Positions 1-6,231 of a DNA stretch of 12,602 nt are shown piece by piece. Origin of the DNA: Treponema sp. (GTDB lineage Bacteria > Spirochaetota > Spirochaetia > Treponematales > Breznakiellaceae); the NCBI GenBank assembly GCA_009786625.1, contig WQRT01000010.1, positions 15,951 to 28,552 of the forward strand, in the 5' to 3' direction. Position numbers and translations under genes: made by a program. The first letter of the stretch is position 1; each line of letters begins with the position of its first letter. The notes under the pieces were generated by a model that did no database searches, was not told the origin of the DNA, and worked only from the letters and a program-made list of their open reading frames with translations.

Positions 1-179
1 GGCGATGGACCGGCTTTTACAAGATCAACTTTTGTGATAAGCCCTGCAAGTTCATTGTTTTTATTTAACACCGGCAGATGGCCGATTTTTTCTTTATCCA
101 TTATTGAACGCGCTTCGGCGAGAGAAATATCAGGATGAATAAAAACCGGATTCCTTGACATAACCCTGTATACGATCAT
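1..179 (-). CDS. CBS-domain protein, N-terminal part (cut by window edge)
   Basis: The first 59 residues are visible, starting MIVYRVMSRNPVFIHP, and the frame is open to the window edge. The pattern V-M-S-R-N-P-V, then IMDKEKIGHLPVLNKNNELAGLITKVDLVK, is the classic first CBS repeat: an 'M-(S/T)-x-(N/D)-P' entry, an 'I-x-(H/R)-L-P-V' strand and a 'G-(L/I)-(I/L)-T-x-x-D-L' exit. Stand-alone CBS-pair proteins (AcuB-like, sometimes with an ACT domain) bind adenosine nucleotides and act as regulatory modules. The ATG at 179 lies 3 nt after the livF stop. Its GGGAGG ribosome binding site (187-192) is inside the last livF codons, so it is translationally coupled to livF and is probably the last gene of the LIV operon. 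The position suggests control of the transporter by energy charge or ligand, which is inference. Whether a second CBS repeat or an ACT domain follows cannot be seen. Confidence 0.85.
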   Translation of the reverse strand, partial: MIVYRVMSRNPVFIHPDISLAEARSIMDKEKIGHLPVLNKNNELAGLITKVDLVKAGPS

Positions 180-182
180 TTT

Positions 183-920
183 TTAACCTCCCAGATAAGC
201 GGCTTTTACAGCTTCGTCTTTTAACAGATCGCAAGCCATGCCGCTCTTTACAATTTCTCCGGTCTCGAGAATATAAGCCCGCGACGCGAGAGCGAGTGCC
301 TTATACGCGTTCTGCTCGACGAGCAGAACAGTTGTTCCCGTTTCATTAATATTTTTAATCACGGAAAAGATTTCGTCAACAAGAATCGGCGCGAGACCCA
401 TCGAAGGCTCGTCAAGCAGGAGAAGGCGCGGGTTTGCCATAAGTGCGCGTCCCATCGCGAGCATCTGCTGCTCTCCGCCGGAAAGAGTTCCTGCAAGCTG
501 GCGCACCCTTTCCCTGAGGCGCGGAAAAATTGTAAAAACTTTTTCCATATCGCCGCGTATCGGGTCGCGCCTTGTGTAAGCGCCCATCTCAAGATTTTCG
601 CGCACGGTAAGGTTGCCGAAAATACGCCTGCCTTCGGGAACCTGCACAAGCCCCGCCGACACGATGCGGTCAGGCGGCGTCGATGTAATGTTTTCGCCGT
701 TAAACGTAACAGAGCCGAGCGTTTTTTTGATGATGTTTGAAATTGCGTGTAACGTTGTAGTTTTTCCCGCGCCGTTCGCGCCGATAAGCGTAATGATCTC
801 GCCTTCGCTCACATAAAATGAAACGCTGCGAAGCGCACGGATCGCTTCGTAGTTGACAGTCAGGTTTTCCACGTTTAAAAGAACGGATTTTGCTTCGCCG
901 CTTTTCACTTCAGCTTCCAT
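183..920 (-). CDS. livF: High-affinity branched-chain amino acid ABC transporter, ATP-binding protein LivF
   Basis: A cytoplasmic ATPase of 245 residues that pairs with LivG to power LivHM import of Leu/Ile/Val and related amino acids. Visible motifs: Walker A G47-ANGAGK-T54, Q-loop Q93 (LVQVPEGRR), ABC signature LSGGEQ 146-151, and Walker B LLLLDE up to D170-E171, followed by PSMGLAP. The switch position reads VLLVEQNA (Q203). Gln instead of His here is usual for LivF and separates it from LivG. I chose the ATG at 920 over an in-frame TTG at 938 because a GGAGG (927-931) lies 6 nt upstream of the ATG and within the TTG-initiated reading. The start overlaps the livG stop by 11 nt, typical of coupled operon genes. 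The length matches the family (about 235-250). Confidence 0.95.
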   Translation of the reverse strand: MEAEVKSGEAKSVLLNVENLTVNYEAIRALRSVSFYVSEGEIITLIGANGAGKTTTLHAISNIIKKTLGSVTFNGENITSTPPDRIVSAGLVQVPEGRRIFGNLTVRENLEMGAYTRRDPIRGDMEKVFTIFPRLRERVRQLAGTLSGGEQQMLAMGRALMANPRLLLLDEPSMGLAPILVDEIFSVIKNINETGTTVLLVEQNAYKALALASRAYILETGEIVKSGMACDLLKDEAVKAAYLGG

Positions 921-1728
921 CAACAGCCTCCGTTCCAAGGTACGCTTTTATCACCGCGGGATTGCGTTTAATTTCATCCGGCGTGCCGGACGCGATTATC
1001 CGCCCGTAGTCCAGAACCAAAAGCCGTTTGCAAATTCCCATTACAAGGCGCATATCATGTTCGATCAAAAGGATCGTTAAACGAAATTTTTCTTTGATAA
1101 AACTGATAATCTTCATTAGCTCTTCCGTCTCCTGGGGATTCATTCCGGCGGCTGGTTCGTCAAGAAGAAGGAGGCAGGGATTGGAAGCAAGAGCGCGGGC
1201 AATCTCAAGTTTACGCTGTTCTCCGTACGGAAGGTTTAACGCAAGCTCCTCTTTTTTATTTTCGATTTTAAAAAGCGACAACAGCTCGTGTGTCTGTGCC
1301 CGCATTCTCTCTTCGTCAAGTCGAAAACGTTTTAAACGGAAAAGCGCGTCCAAAGGCCCCGATGCTCTTCCCGTATGAAGCGCGATGCGGATGTTGTCCT
1401 CCACAGATAGTTTTGAAAAAAGCCTGATATTCTGAAAAGTACGCGCGATGCCGAGAGTGTTAAGTTTCGCGGGGCTTAAACCTTTTAAAAGATGAGTGCT
1501 TCCCTTTCTGTCGCGAAATTCGATCTCTCCGCCGGAAGGAACATAAATGCCGGAAAGCATATTAAACACAGTTGTCTTACCCGCGCCGTTCGGCCCTATA
1601 AGACCCATAAGCTCGCCGTTGTAAATCTCGCAGGAAAATTCGCTTAACGCTTTTAAGCCGCCAAAGTCAATGGAAAGATCGTGAACCCTTAACTGTAAAT
1701 TATCGGTGTTAGGTGAAGAGCCGCTCAT
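910..1728 (-). CDS. livG: High-affinity branched-chain amino acid ABC transporter, ATP-binding protein LivG
   Basis: The second cytoplasmic ATPase of the importer, 272 residues. Visible motifs: Walker A GPNGAGKT (45-52), Q99 in ARTFQN, the LivG-type signature LPYGEQRKLEIARAL starting at about 166 (Pro-Tyr replacing the usual Ser-Gly), Walker B LLLLDE with D190-E191, followed by PAAGMNP, and switch H224 in LLIEHDM. These features are characteristic of LivG rather than LivF. The ATG at 1728 overlaps the livM stop in an ATGA, with AGGAGG about 7 nt upstream inside livM. A stretch of about 18 charged residues (RLKRFRLDEERMRAQ, about 131-145) corresponds to the usual helical insertion of the family. 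The overlaps on both sides imply one mRNA from livK to the CBS gene. Confidence 0.95.
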   Translation of the reverse strand: MSGSSPNTDNLQLRVHDLSIDFGGLKALSEFSCEIYNGELMGLIGPNGAGKTTVFNMLSGIYVPSGGEIEFRDRKGSTHLLKGLSPAKLNTLGIARTFQNIRLFSKLSVEDNIRIALHTGRASGPLDALFRLKRFRLDEERMRAQTHELLSLFKIENKKEELALNLPYGEQRKLEIARALASNPCLLLLDEPAAGMNPQETEELMKIISFIKEKFRLTILLIEHDMRLVMGICKRLLVLDYGRIIASGTPDEIKRNPAVIKAYLGTEAVDGS

Positions 1729-2777
1729 GGCTTCACCTCCTGCTTTTTGGCGCTGCGGAAAAATCTTTTAATTATTAAATCTATCGTGCCGATAAAAGAA
1801 AACTCGTTCATTCCGAGCAGACCTTTGGGGCGGAACAGCATAAAGAGGATGAGTATCAGAGGATAAATAAGAAGGCGGTAATCCTGAAGGAAGCGCAGGA
1901 CTTCCTGCAAATATGTAAGCACATACGCAGCGAGAATGGAGCCTGTCATGGAACCCATGCCGCCGAGAACTACATAAATAAGAAAATCGACAGACCGGAG
2001 GAACTGCGCGATATCCGGCCTTACAAAACCGACGTTCATTACATAAAGGCAGCCGCCGATTCCGGCGATAAAAGCCGCGATAACAAAACCGAGCATCTTG
2101 TAACGGAAGACATTAATGCCGCTTGCGTTAGCCGCAATTTCGTCTTCCCTGCACGCCATGATCGCGCGTCCGTACGTTGAACGCAAAAAGTTTTGCAAAA
2201 GAGCGAGGACAACGATCAATACAATTGTCGTTACAACAAAAGCAAGCTCGCCGTTTAAAACAATTTCGGTTGTAAACTGCCTGCCGTTTGGACCGCCTGT
2301 AAGCGTCTTTAAATTTATAAACACTACGCGGATTATCTCGCCGAACCCAAGGGTGACAATGGCCAGATAATCCCCGGAAAGTTTGAGCACCGGAAATCCG
2401 ATAAGAAAGCCGGCGAAAGCCGTGACAAGAATGGCGCATAACGCCGCGGCCGGCAGGGGCAGTCCGAGATCAAAATTGAAAAAAATACACGAATAAGCGC
2501 CAATCGCGAGGAAGCCCGCCTGCCCGAGCGAGAGCTGCCCTGTGATCCCGACTATCATGTTAACCGACATCGCCATTATCGCGTTTACGCCGCCCATCGT
2601 TATGATGCGCGTGGTGTAAGGATCGATGATTCCGGCTTTCATCAATATGAGGGGAACGAACACAGCAAATATGCCGATAGCCGCCAGTATGATGGTAGAA
2701 CGATATGGAAATTTCGGCTCATTTCTGCCGGACGCGATGCTTCTGCCGGATGTGCCGCCGCTTTTACCGCTCGTCAT
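1725..2777 (-). CDS. livM: Branched-chain amino acid ABC transporter, permease LivM
   Basis: An integral inner-membrane permease of 350 residues that forms the translocation path with LivH. The family hallmark GITGQLSLGQAGFLAIGAYS is present near residue 77. It is followed by the loop LGFGEIIRVVFINLKTLTGGPNG, which holds the EAA-like coupling helix and the conserved TGGPNG turn. Several hydrophobic segments, about eight or nine by eye, run from STIILAAIGIFAVFVPLIL to LLIYPLILILFMLFRP. The N-terminus carries about 25 polar, Ser/Gly-rich residues before the first membrane segment, somewhat longer than the minimal family start; no nearer internal Met with a good ribosome binding site was evident. 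The start overlaps the livH stop as ATGA. The C-terminus RPKGLLG is typical of the family. Confidence 0.94.
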   Translation of the reverse strand: MTSGKSGGTSGRSIASGRNEPKFPYRSTIILAAIGIFAVFVPLILMKAGIIDPYTTRIITMGGVNAIMAMSVNMIVGITGQLSLGQAGFLAIGAYSCIFFNFDLGLPLPAAALCAILVTAFAGFLIGFPVLKLSGDYLAIVTLGFGEIIRVVFINLKTLTGGPNGRQFTTEIVLNGELAFVVTTIVLIVVLALLQNFLRSTYGRAIMACREDEIAANASGINVFRYKMLGFVIAAFIAGIGGCLYVMNVGFVRPDIAQFLRSVDFLIYVVLGGMGSMTGSILAAYVLTYLQEVLRFLQDYRLLIYPLILILFMLFRPKGLLGMNEFSFIGTIDLIIKRFFRSAKKQEVKP

Positions 2778-3664
2778 ACTTTTATCCTCGCCTTCCTGCC
2801 CAGAATACCGGTAGGTCTGAACAATAACACGATGATCAATATGGAGAATGAGATCGCATCGCTGTACTGGCTTGAGATAAAACCTTTCGCGAAAGTTTCT
2901 GTGATGCCGAGGATAAAGCCGCCGAGCATCGCGCCCGGTATGGAACCGATGCCGCCGAGAACCGCCGCCACGAACGCTTTAAGACCAGGCATCATTCCCA
3001 TGAGCGGGTTTATCTGCGGGTACGCCGAGGCGTACAGCACTCCGCCCGCGGCGGCAAGCACCGAACCAAGAGCGAAAGTGAAAGAAATAATTTTGTTAGT
3101 TGAAATACCCATGAGGCTTGCCGCCTGTAGGTCGAAGGAGACAGCCCGCATCGCTTTTCCGCGTTTGGTGTAATTGATGATGTAGTTTAACGCGAGCATG
3201 AGAAGCGCCGAAAGAATTATTACGATTACCTGAATGTTGGAGATTGTAAGCCCTTCAAGAAGCCTTATATTGATTACAGAGGGGCGCGGAAACTGGCGTG
3301 GGTTCGGACCGATAAAAGGCAGAACCCGTGCGCCGTTTTCCAGAATTAAACTGACAGCGATTGCCGTAACAAGCGAATTGAGGCGGGGGGACGTGCGGAG
3401 AGGCCGGTACGCGAAACGCTCGATAGTGACACCTAACGACGCGCACATTATCATCGCCACGATAAAAGCGCATAACATTCCAAGCGGCCCCGCTCCGACT
3501 GCGCTGAGCACAAAGAAAGCGGCGTAAGCCCCCACCATCAAAATATCGGCATGGGCAAAGTTGATTAATAGGACTATACCATAAACCATGGTATAGCCCA
3601 GGGCGATCAGGGCGTAAATTGAGCCCAGTGAAAGTCCATTAATCAACTGCTGCAATACGATCAT
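2774..3664 (-). CDS. livH: Branched-chain amino acid ABC transporter, permease LivH
   Basis: The partner permease of LivM, 296 residues, within the usual family range. The N-terminus QQLINGLSLGSIYALIALGYTMVYGIVLLINFAHADILMVGAY is the LivH signature. Later blocks ASLMGISTNKIISFTFALGSVLAAAGGVLYA and GLKAFVAAVLGGIGSIPGAMLGG are the conserved coupling region and a membrane re-entrant segment. It ends in the shared RPTGILG motif. The start is the ATG at 3664, with AAGGA about 9-10 nt upstream. A 57-nt spacer separates it from the livK stop. I see no U-tailed hairpin there, so readthrough from livK is expected. Confidence 0.95.
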   Translation of the reverse strand: MIVLQQLINGLSLGSIYALIALGYTMVYGIVLLINFAHADILMVGAYAAFFVLSAVGAGPLGMLCAFIVAMIMCASLGVTIERFAYRPLRTSPRLNSLVTAIAVSLILENGARVLPFIGPNPRQFPRPSVINIRLLEGLTISNIQVIVIILSALLMLALNYIINYTKRGKAMRAVSFDLQAASLMGISTNKIISFTFALGSVLAAAGGVLYASAYPQINPLMGMMPGLKAFVAAVLGGIGSIPGAMLGGFILGITETFAKGFISSQYSDAISFSILIIVLLFRPTGILGRKARIKV

Positions 3665-3721
3665 CAGGAAAATTCCTTGGACGAATCCTTTGATAAATCC
3701 ATAGATAACCTAGATTATACC

Positions 3722-4861
3722 CTAGCGGGGATTAACCGTCGAGTTGTAAACGTTAACGAGATTACCGCCTTGCCTTACGATTTCCAGAATTGTCGCGCCC
3801 TTGATTGGATCACGGTTGGCGTCGAAGCGGATATTTCCTGTAACATAGCTGCCGCTGAGTCTTGCCATCGCGTCTTTAACCGCCGTGGTATCAAAAGAAC
3901 CGGCGGCTCTGATTCCGTCCGCGACAAGGAGCATCGAGTCGTAACCGAGAGCCGCGAACTGCGAAGCTGTTCTGCCATAGCGTGTCTGGAATGCCCTTAC
4001 AAACGCAACGCCGCGCGGGTCTGTGGTGTCAGAGGCAAAGCCCGATGACCAGAAACCGTTGAGAACTTCGTCGCCTGCATTATCAACAAGACCGTCCCAT
4101 CCATCGCCGCCTACAAGAGCACAGGTAATTCCCTGATCGCGAAGCTGTTTGGCTTGCAGAGTTACGTCGTTATAGTAGTTGGGTAAATAGACAACATCGG
4201 GATTGACCGCTCTGATGCGCGTAACCTGCGCGCTGAAATCGACATCGCCGGTCATGTACGCTTCGTCGGCAACAATCTGTCCGCCTAAAGTCCTGAACTG
4301 TCTTTTAAAGGAATCCGCAAGACCTGTGTTATAGTCAGCGCCCGCATCGTATAAAACCGCGGCGCGGCGGCTGTTGAGAGTGCTGTAAGCGAAATCAGCG
4401 CCGACAACGCCCTGGAACGGATCGATGAAACACGCGCGGAAAATAAAATCGCCGGCATGCGTCACAACTTCGTTAGTGGCGGACGGAGAAATAAGGATGA
4501 CCTTGCTTCTCTGAGCAAGTGTGCTGATCGCCATGGTCGGTCCGGAAGTGCTGGAACCAATCAGGAAGGAGACCTTGTCTCTTGTGGTAAGCTTTGTTAA
4601 AGCGTTAACGCATTTCTCGGCATTTCCTTCATCGTCTTCGGAAATTAAAACAAGCTGCCTGCCTAAAAGACCGCCGGCCGCATTAATTTCTTCGATAGCG
4701 AGAAGCGCGCCGTCTCTTGATTCATTGCCGTAGAACGCAACCGGCCCTGAAAGCGGAAAAATCGCTCCTATGGGAACAGCATCACCGGCTTTTGAACACC
4801 CCGGTAATAACATTGACATAACGCATAAGGTTATGGCAAACAACATTGCACTTTTTTTCAT
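3722..4861 (-). CDS. livK: Branched-chain amino acid-binding lipoprotein (periplasmic-binding protein of the LIV importer)
   Basis: The extracytoplasmic solute receptor that delivers amino acids to LivHM, 379 residues. The N-terminus MKKSAMLFAITLCVMSMLLPGC has a basic n-region, a hydrophobic core and a lipobox-like LPGC with the lipidated Cys at 22; Pro at -2 is unusual, and relaxed lipoboxes are known from spirochaetes. The mature part is a type I periplasmic-binding fold: VPIGAIFPLSGPVAFYGNES, then AIEEINAAGGLLGRQL, then GSSTSGPTMAISTLAQRSKVILISPSATNE, which corresponds to the Ser/Thr ligand-binding loop of Leu/Ile/Val-binding proteins. The ATG at 4861 was chosen because AGGAGG sits 7 nt upstream and a signal peptide follows at once. 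The reading frame stays open 50 codons further upstream, but that stretch is the promoter and leader. Exact ligand preference cannot be read; LIV is inferred from family and operon. Confidence 0.93.
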   Translation of the reverse strand: MKKSAMLFAITLCVMSMLLPGCSKAGDAVPIGAIFPLSGPVAFYGNESRDGALLAIEEINAAGGLLGRQLVLISEDDEGNAEKCVNALTKLTTRDKVSFLIGSSTSGPTMAISTLAQRSKVILISPSATNEVVTHAGDFIFRACFIDPFQGVVGADFAYSTLNSRRAAVLYDAGADYNTGLADSFKRQFRTLGGQIVADEAYMTGDVDFSAQVTRIRAVNPDVVYLPNYYNDVTLQAKQLRDQGITCALVGGDGWDGLVDNAGDEVLNGFWSSGFASDTTDPRGVAFVRAFQTRYGRTASQFAALGYDSMLLVADGIRAAGSFDTTAVKDAMARLSGSYVTGNIRFDANRDPIKGATILEIVRQGGNLVNVYNSTVNPR

Positions 4862-4868
4862 AATTATT

Positions 4869-4874
4869 CCTCCT
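4869..4874 (-). promoter_or_regulatory. Ribosome binding site of livK
   Basis: AGGAGG on the minus strand, 7 nt before the ATG at 4861. It fixes the livK start against the long open upstream frame. It lies only 12 nt beyond the U-run of the upstream hairpin, so leader folding can decide whether the gene is transcribed and perhaps also whether the site is exposed. Confidence 0.85.
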
Positions 4875-4886
4875 ATACAGAATATT

Positions 4887-4946
4887 AAAAAGGCGTGTAT
4901 TTCTCTACAATTGTCATGCGACAACCACAGACAAACACACGCCTTT
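4887..4946 (-). terminator. Attenuator-type hairpin in the livK leader
   Basis: On the minus strand, AAAGGCGTGT (4946-4937) is perfectly complementary to ACACGCCTTT (4898-4889), giving a 10-bp stem followed at once by a run of five U (4891-4887, overlapping the end of the stem) and an AAUAUU stretch. The 38-nt loop contains a second perfect small hairpin, TTGTC-GCAT-GACAA (4924-4911). The 5' arm is codons 3-6 of the leader peptide, so a ribosome on that peptide would mask it and prevent the stem. Premature termination is inferred; the stem-plus-U geometry is seen directly. The U-run is short, so the terminator may be weak. Confidence 0.6.
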
Positions 4947-4952
4947 GTGCAT
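4914..4952 (-). CDS. Putative Val/Leu-rich leader peptide MHKGVCLSVVVA upstream of livK
   Basis: A 12-codon ORF, ATG at 4952 and TGA at 4916-4914, encoding MHKGVCLSVVVA. Five of the 12 residues are Val or Leu, including three Val codons in a row (GTG GTT GTC) just before the stop, and it sits in the leader of a branched-chain amino acid transporter operon. By analogy with leader peptides of leu and ilv operons, ribosome stalling on these codons when charged Val/Leu tRNA is scarce would cover the 5' arm of the 4889-4946 hairpin and allow readthrough into livK. The weak point is the initiation signal: only GTGGGA about 6 nt upstream, itself the 3' arm of a small hairpin. Cys6 and Lys3 have no obvious role. 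No functional evidence exists beyond sequence. Confidence 0.5.
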   Translation of the reverse strand: MHKGVCLSVVVA

Positions 4953-4958
4953 CGATAT

Positions 4959-4972
4959 CCCACGCCTGTGGG
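4959..4972 (-). promoter_or_regulatory. 5' leader hairpin ahead of the leader peptide
   Basis: CCCAC-AGGC-GTGGG, written on the minus strand, is a perfect 5-bp stem with a 4-nt loop, beginning within a few nucleotides of the predicted transcript start. Its 3' arm is the only purine-rich stretch in front of the leader ATG at 4952, so it may limit leader initiation or protect the 5' end. Its core AGGCGTG (4967-4961) repeats the 5' arm of the downstream hairpin and could pair with CACGCCT (4897-4891) instead, giving two mutually exclusive folds. Confidence 0.4.
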
Positions 4973-4982
4973 CAATGGTGTT

Positions 4983-5011
4983 AATATAGAAAAAAAAAGA
5001 TAAATTGTCAA
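4983..5011 (-). promoter_or_regulatory. Sigma70-type promoter of the LIV operon
   Basis: TTGACA at 5011-5006, a 17-nt spacer and TATATT at 4988-4983: a full -35 and five of six -10 matches at ideal spacing. Transcription should start near 4976, giving a leader of about 115 nt before livK. The spacer contains a run of nine T, which can bend DNA. No other promoter of similar quality is seen between this site and livF. Confidence 0.75.
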
Positions 5012-5045
5012 GAGTTTAATACGGAATTTTGAGTATTATCATTAA

Positions 5046-5094
5046 TTTGATAGGGAATTTCCCCTACAGATAAAATGTATTAATACCTATCAAA
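5046..5094. repeat. Nested inverted repeats between the HD-GYP gene and the LIV promoter
   Basis: TTTGATAGG (5046-5054) and CCTATCAAA (5086-5094) are a perfect 9-bp inverted repeat with a 31-nt interval. The interval contains GGGAATTTCCC (5053-5063, palindromic about its centre) and GTATTAATAC (5077-5086, a perfect palindrome). The block starts about 35 bp upstream of the LIV -35 box. It could be an operator for a dimeric regulator or a weak bidirectional terminator for the gene ending at 5120. No long U-run follows on the minus strand, so I favour an operator, with low confidence. Confidence 0.35.
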
Positions 5095-5119
5095 ATATAG
5101 TAAAATACCGATATGAACG

Positions 5120-6217
5120 TTATTTATAACTCTCGGCGATTTCTTTAAATTGATCCTGAATCGCAATAAGAGCGTCTGTCATTATAGGATCGAAGTGAGT
5201 CCCGCGCCCTTCGGCTATAATTCTGATCGCCTCATCGTAGGGAAGCGCCGGTTTGTAAGCGCGAACGCAGACAAGCGCGTCGTAGACATCGGCGAGAGCC
5301 GCGAGCCGTGCGGATAACGGTATTTGATTTCCTTTTAACCCCTGAGGATAACCCTTTCCATCCCACCGCTCATGATGACTGTAACTTATGTCCTCGCAAT
5401 ATTTGAGGTAGATTGTTGTTTTAACATCACCTAACTCGTTGATAATATCCTTGCCGCGGGCAGCGTGAGTTTTCATGATTTCGTATTCATCGGGATCAAG
5501 CCTCGCGGGTTTCTGGAGAATTCTGTCGGGGATCGCGATCTTTCCCACATCGTGGAGAGCCATTGATTTAACGATTATGTCAGGCTGAAGCCTCCGCAGT
5601 TCGTCAGCATACACGGATTCTGTATCGATAAGATAGTCGATTAAAACTTTTACGTATAACTGCGTCCGCTTAACATGCTCGCCCGATTCCTTATCGCGGA
5701 ATTCGATTATATTCGCGATTCCCATAAGAACATTGTCCAGCACCTTGCTGAGCATCTTTACCGACTTGTCGTACCTGCCCAGTTTTAAAACGCGGAGAAG
5801 CCTGAACATACGAAGCACGCGCAGTATGCGCAGATCGATTGGGAAAACCAGCGGCAAGTAGAAAGGCAGGATTGCCAGAAAATCAATTATCCCAAGCGGA
5901 GAAAAAATGTAACGCACATACGGCGGCAGCTTTGAAAGAAAAGCATTTTTAGAAACAAGCGCCGGCGGCTTGTAAGGATCGACCCAGATACGAATCAAGT
6001 ATTCTATTGTAAAAATGATGATGGAAAAAGTTTCAAAATAATTGATGATTAACGCGGCGCTGCCCCGAATGTCGATAATCATGCTCAGAATAACAACAGC
6101 AAGGTTTATCCAGATCAAATACAGAAGGAACACATTGATAAAGCGGCTTACAGCATCTTCCCTTCTTGGTTCTTTTTCGAGAATTGTGTAAAGGCGTTTC
6201 CTGATACTGCCTGTCAT
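5120..6217 (-). CDS. Voltage-sensor domain fused to HD-GYP cyclic-di-GMP phosphodiesterase
   Basis: A 365-residue protein with two recognisable halves. Residues 1-160 form a four-helix voltage sensor of the Kv/Nav type: S1 about 26-48, S2 about 59-79 (YFETFSIIIFTIEYLIRIW; E62, F69 and E72 align with the charge-transfer centre of Kv channels), S3 about 107-124 with D112 (GIIDFLAILPFY), and S4 about 128-148 with basic residues every third position (R130, R133, R136, R139, R142, K145, R148). No S5-pore-S6 follows. From about 165 comes a complete HD-GYP domain: H181, HDVGK (H222, D223), H251, HHERWDGKGYP (H281, H282, G289-Y290-P291) and D310 in LADVYDAL, then THFDP. HD-GYP domains hydrolyse c-di-GMP to pGpG or GMP. 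Direct coupling of membrane voltage to this activity is inferred. The start at 6217 lies 14 nt after the phosphorylase stop and lacks a clear Shine-Dalgarno; reinitiation is likely. Confidence 0.9.
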   Translation of the reverse strand: MTGSIRKRLYTILEKEPRREDAVSRFINVFLLYLIWINLAVVILSMIIDIRGSAALIINYFETFSIIIFTIEYLIRIWVDPYKPPALVSKNAFLSKLPPYVRYIFSPLGIIDFLAILPFYLPLVFPIDLRILRVLRMFRLLRVLKLGRYDKSVKMLSKVLDNVLMGIANIIEFRDKESGEHVKRTQLYVKVLIDYLIDTESVYADELRRLQPDIIVKSMALHDVGKIAIPDRILQKPARLDPDEYEIMKTHAARGKDIINELGDVKTTIYLKYCEDISYSHHERWDGKGYPQGLKGNQIPLSARLAALADVYDALVCVRAYKPALPYDEAIRIIAEGRGTHFDPIMTDALIAIQDQFKEIAESYK

Positions 6218-6231
6218 CCAAAATTATTTTA

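Noticed and set aside
921..938. TTG start of livF at 938
   Set aside because: The GGAGG at 927-931 would lie inside the coding sequence. It is ideally placed for the ATG at 920.
3665..3721. Possible terminator or promoter between livK and livH
   Set aside because: Only a short GGAA/TTCC pairing is visible, no U-tailed hairpin and no good -35/-10 pair. Treated as an intra-operon spacer.
4862..5011. 50-codon in-frame upstream extension of livK starting at a TTG (5011)
   Set aside because: It covers the -35/-10 promoter and hairpin leader, has no ribosome binding site, and would bury the lipoprotein signal peptide. The ATG at 4861 has AGGAGG at ideal spacing.
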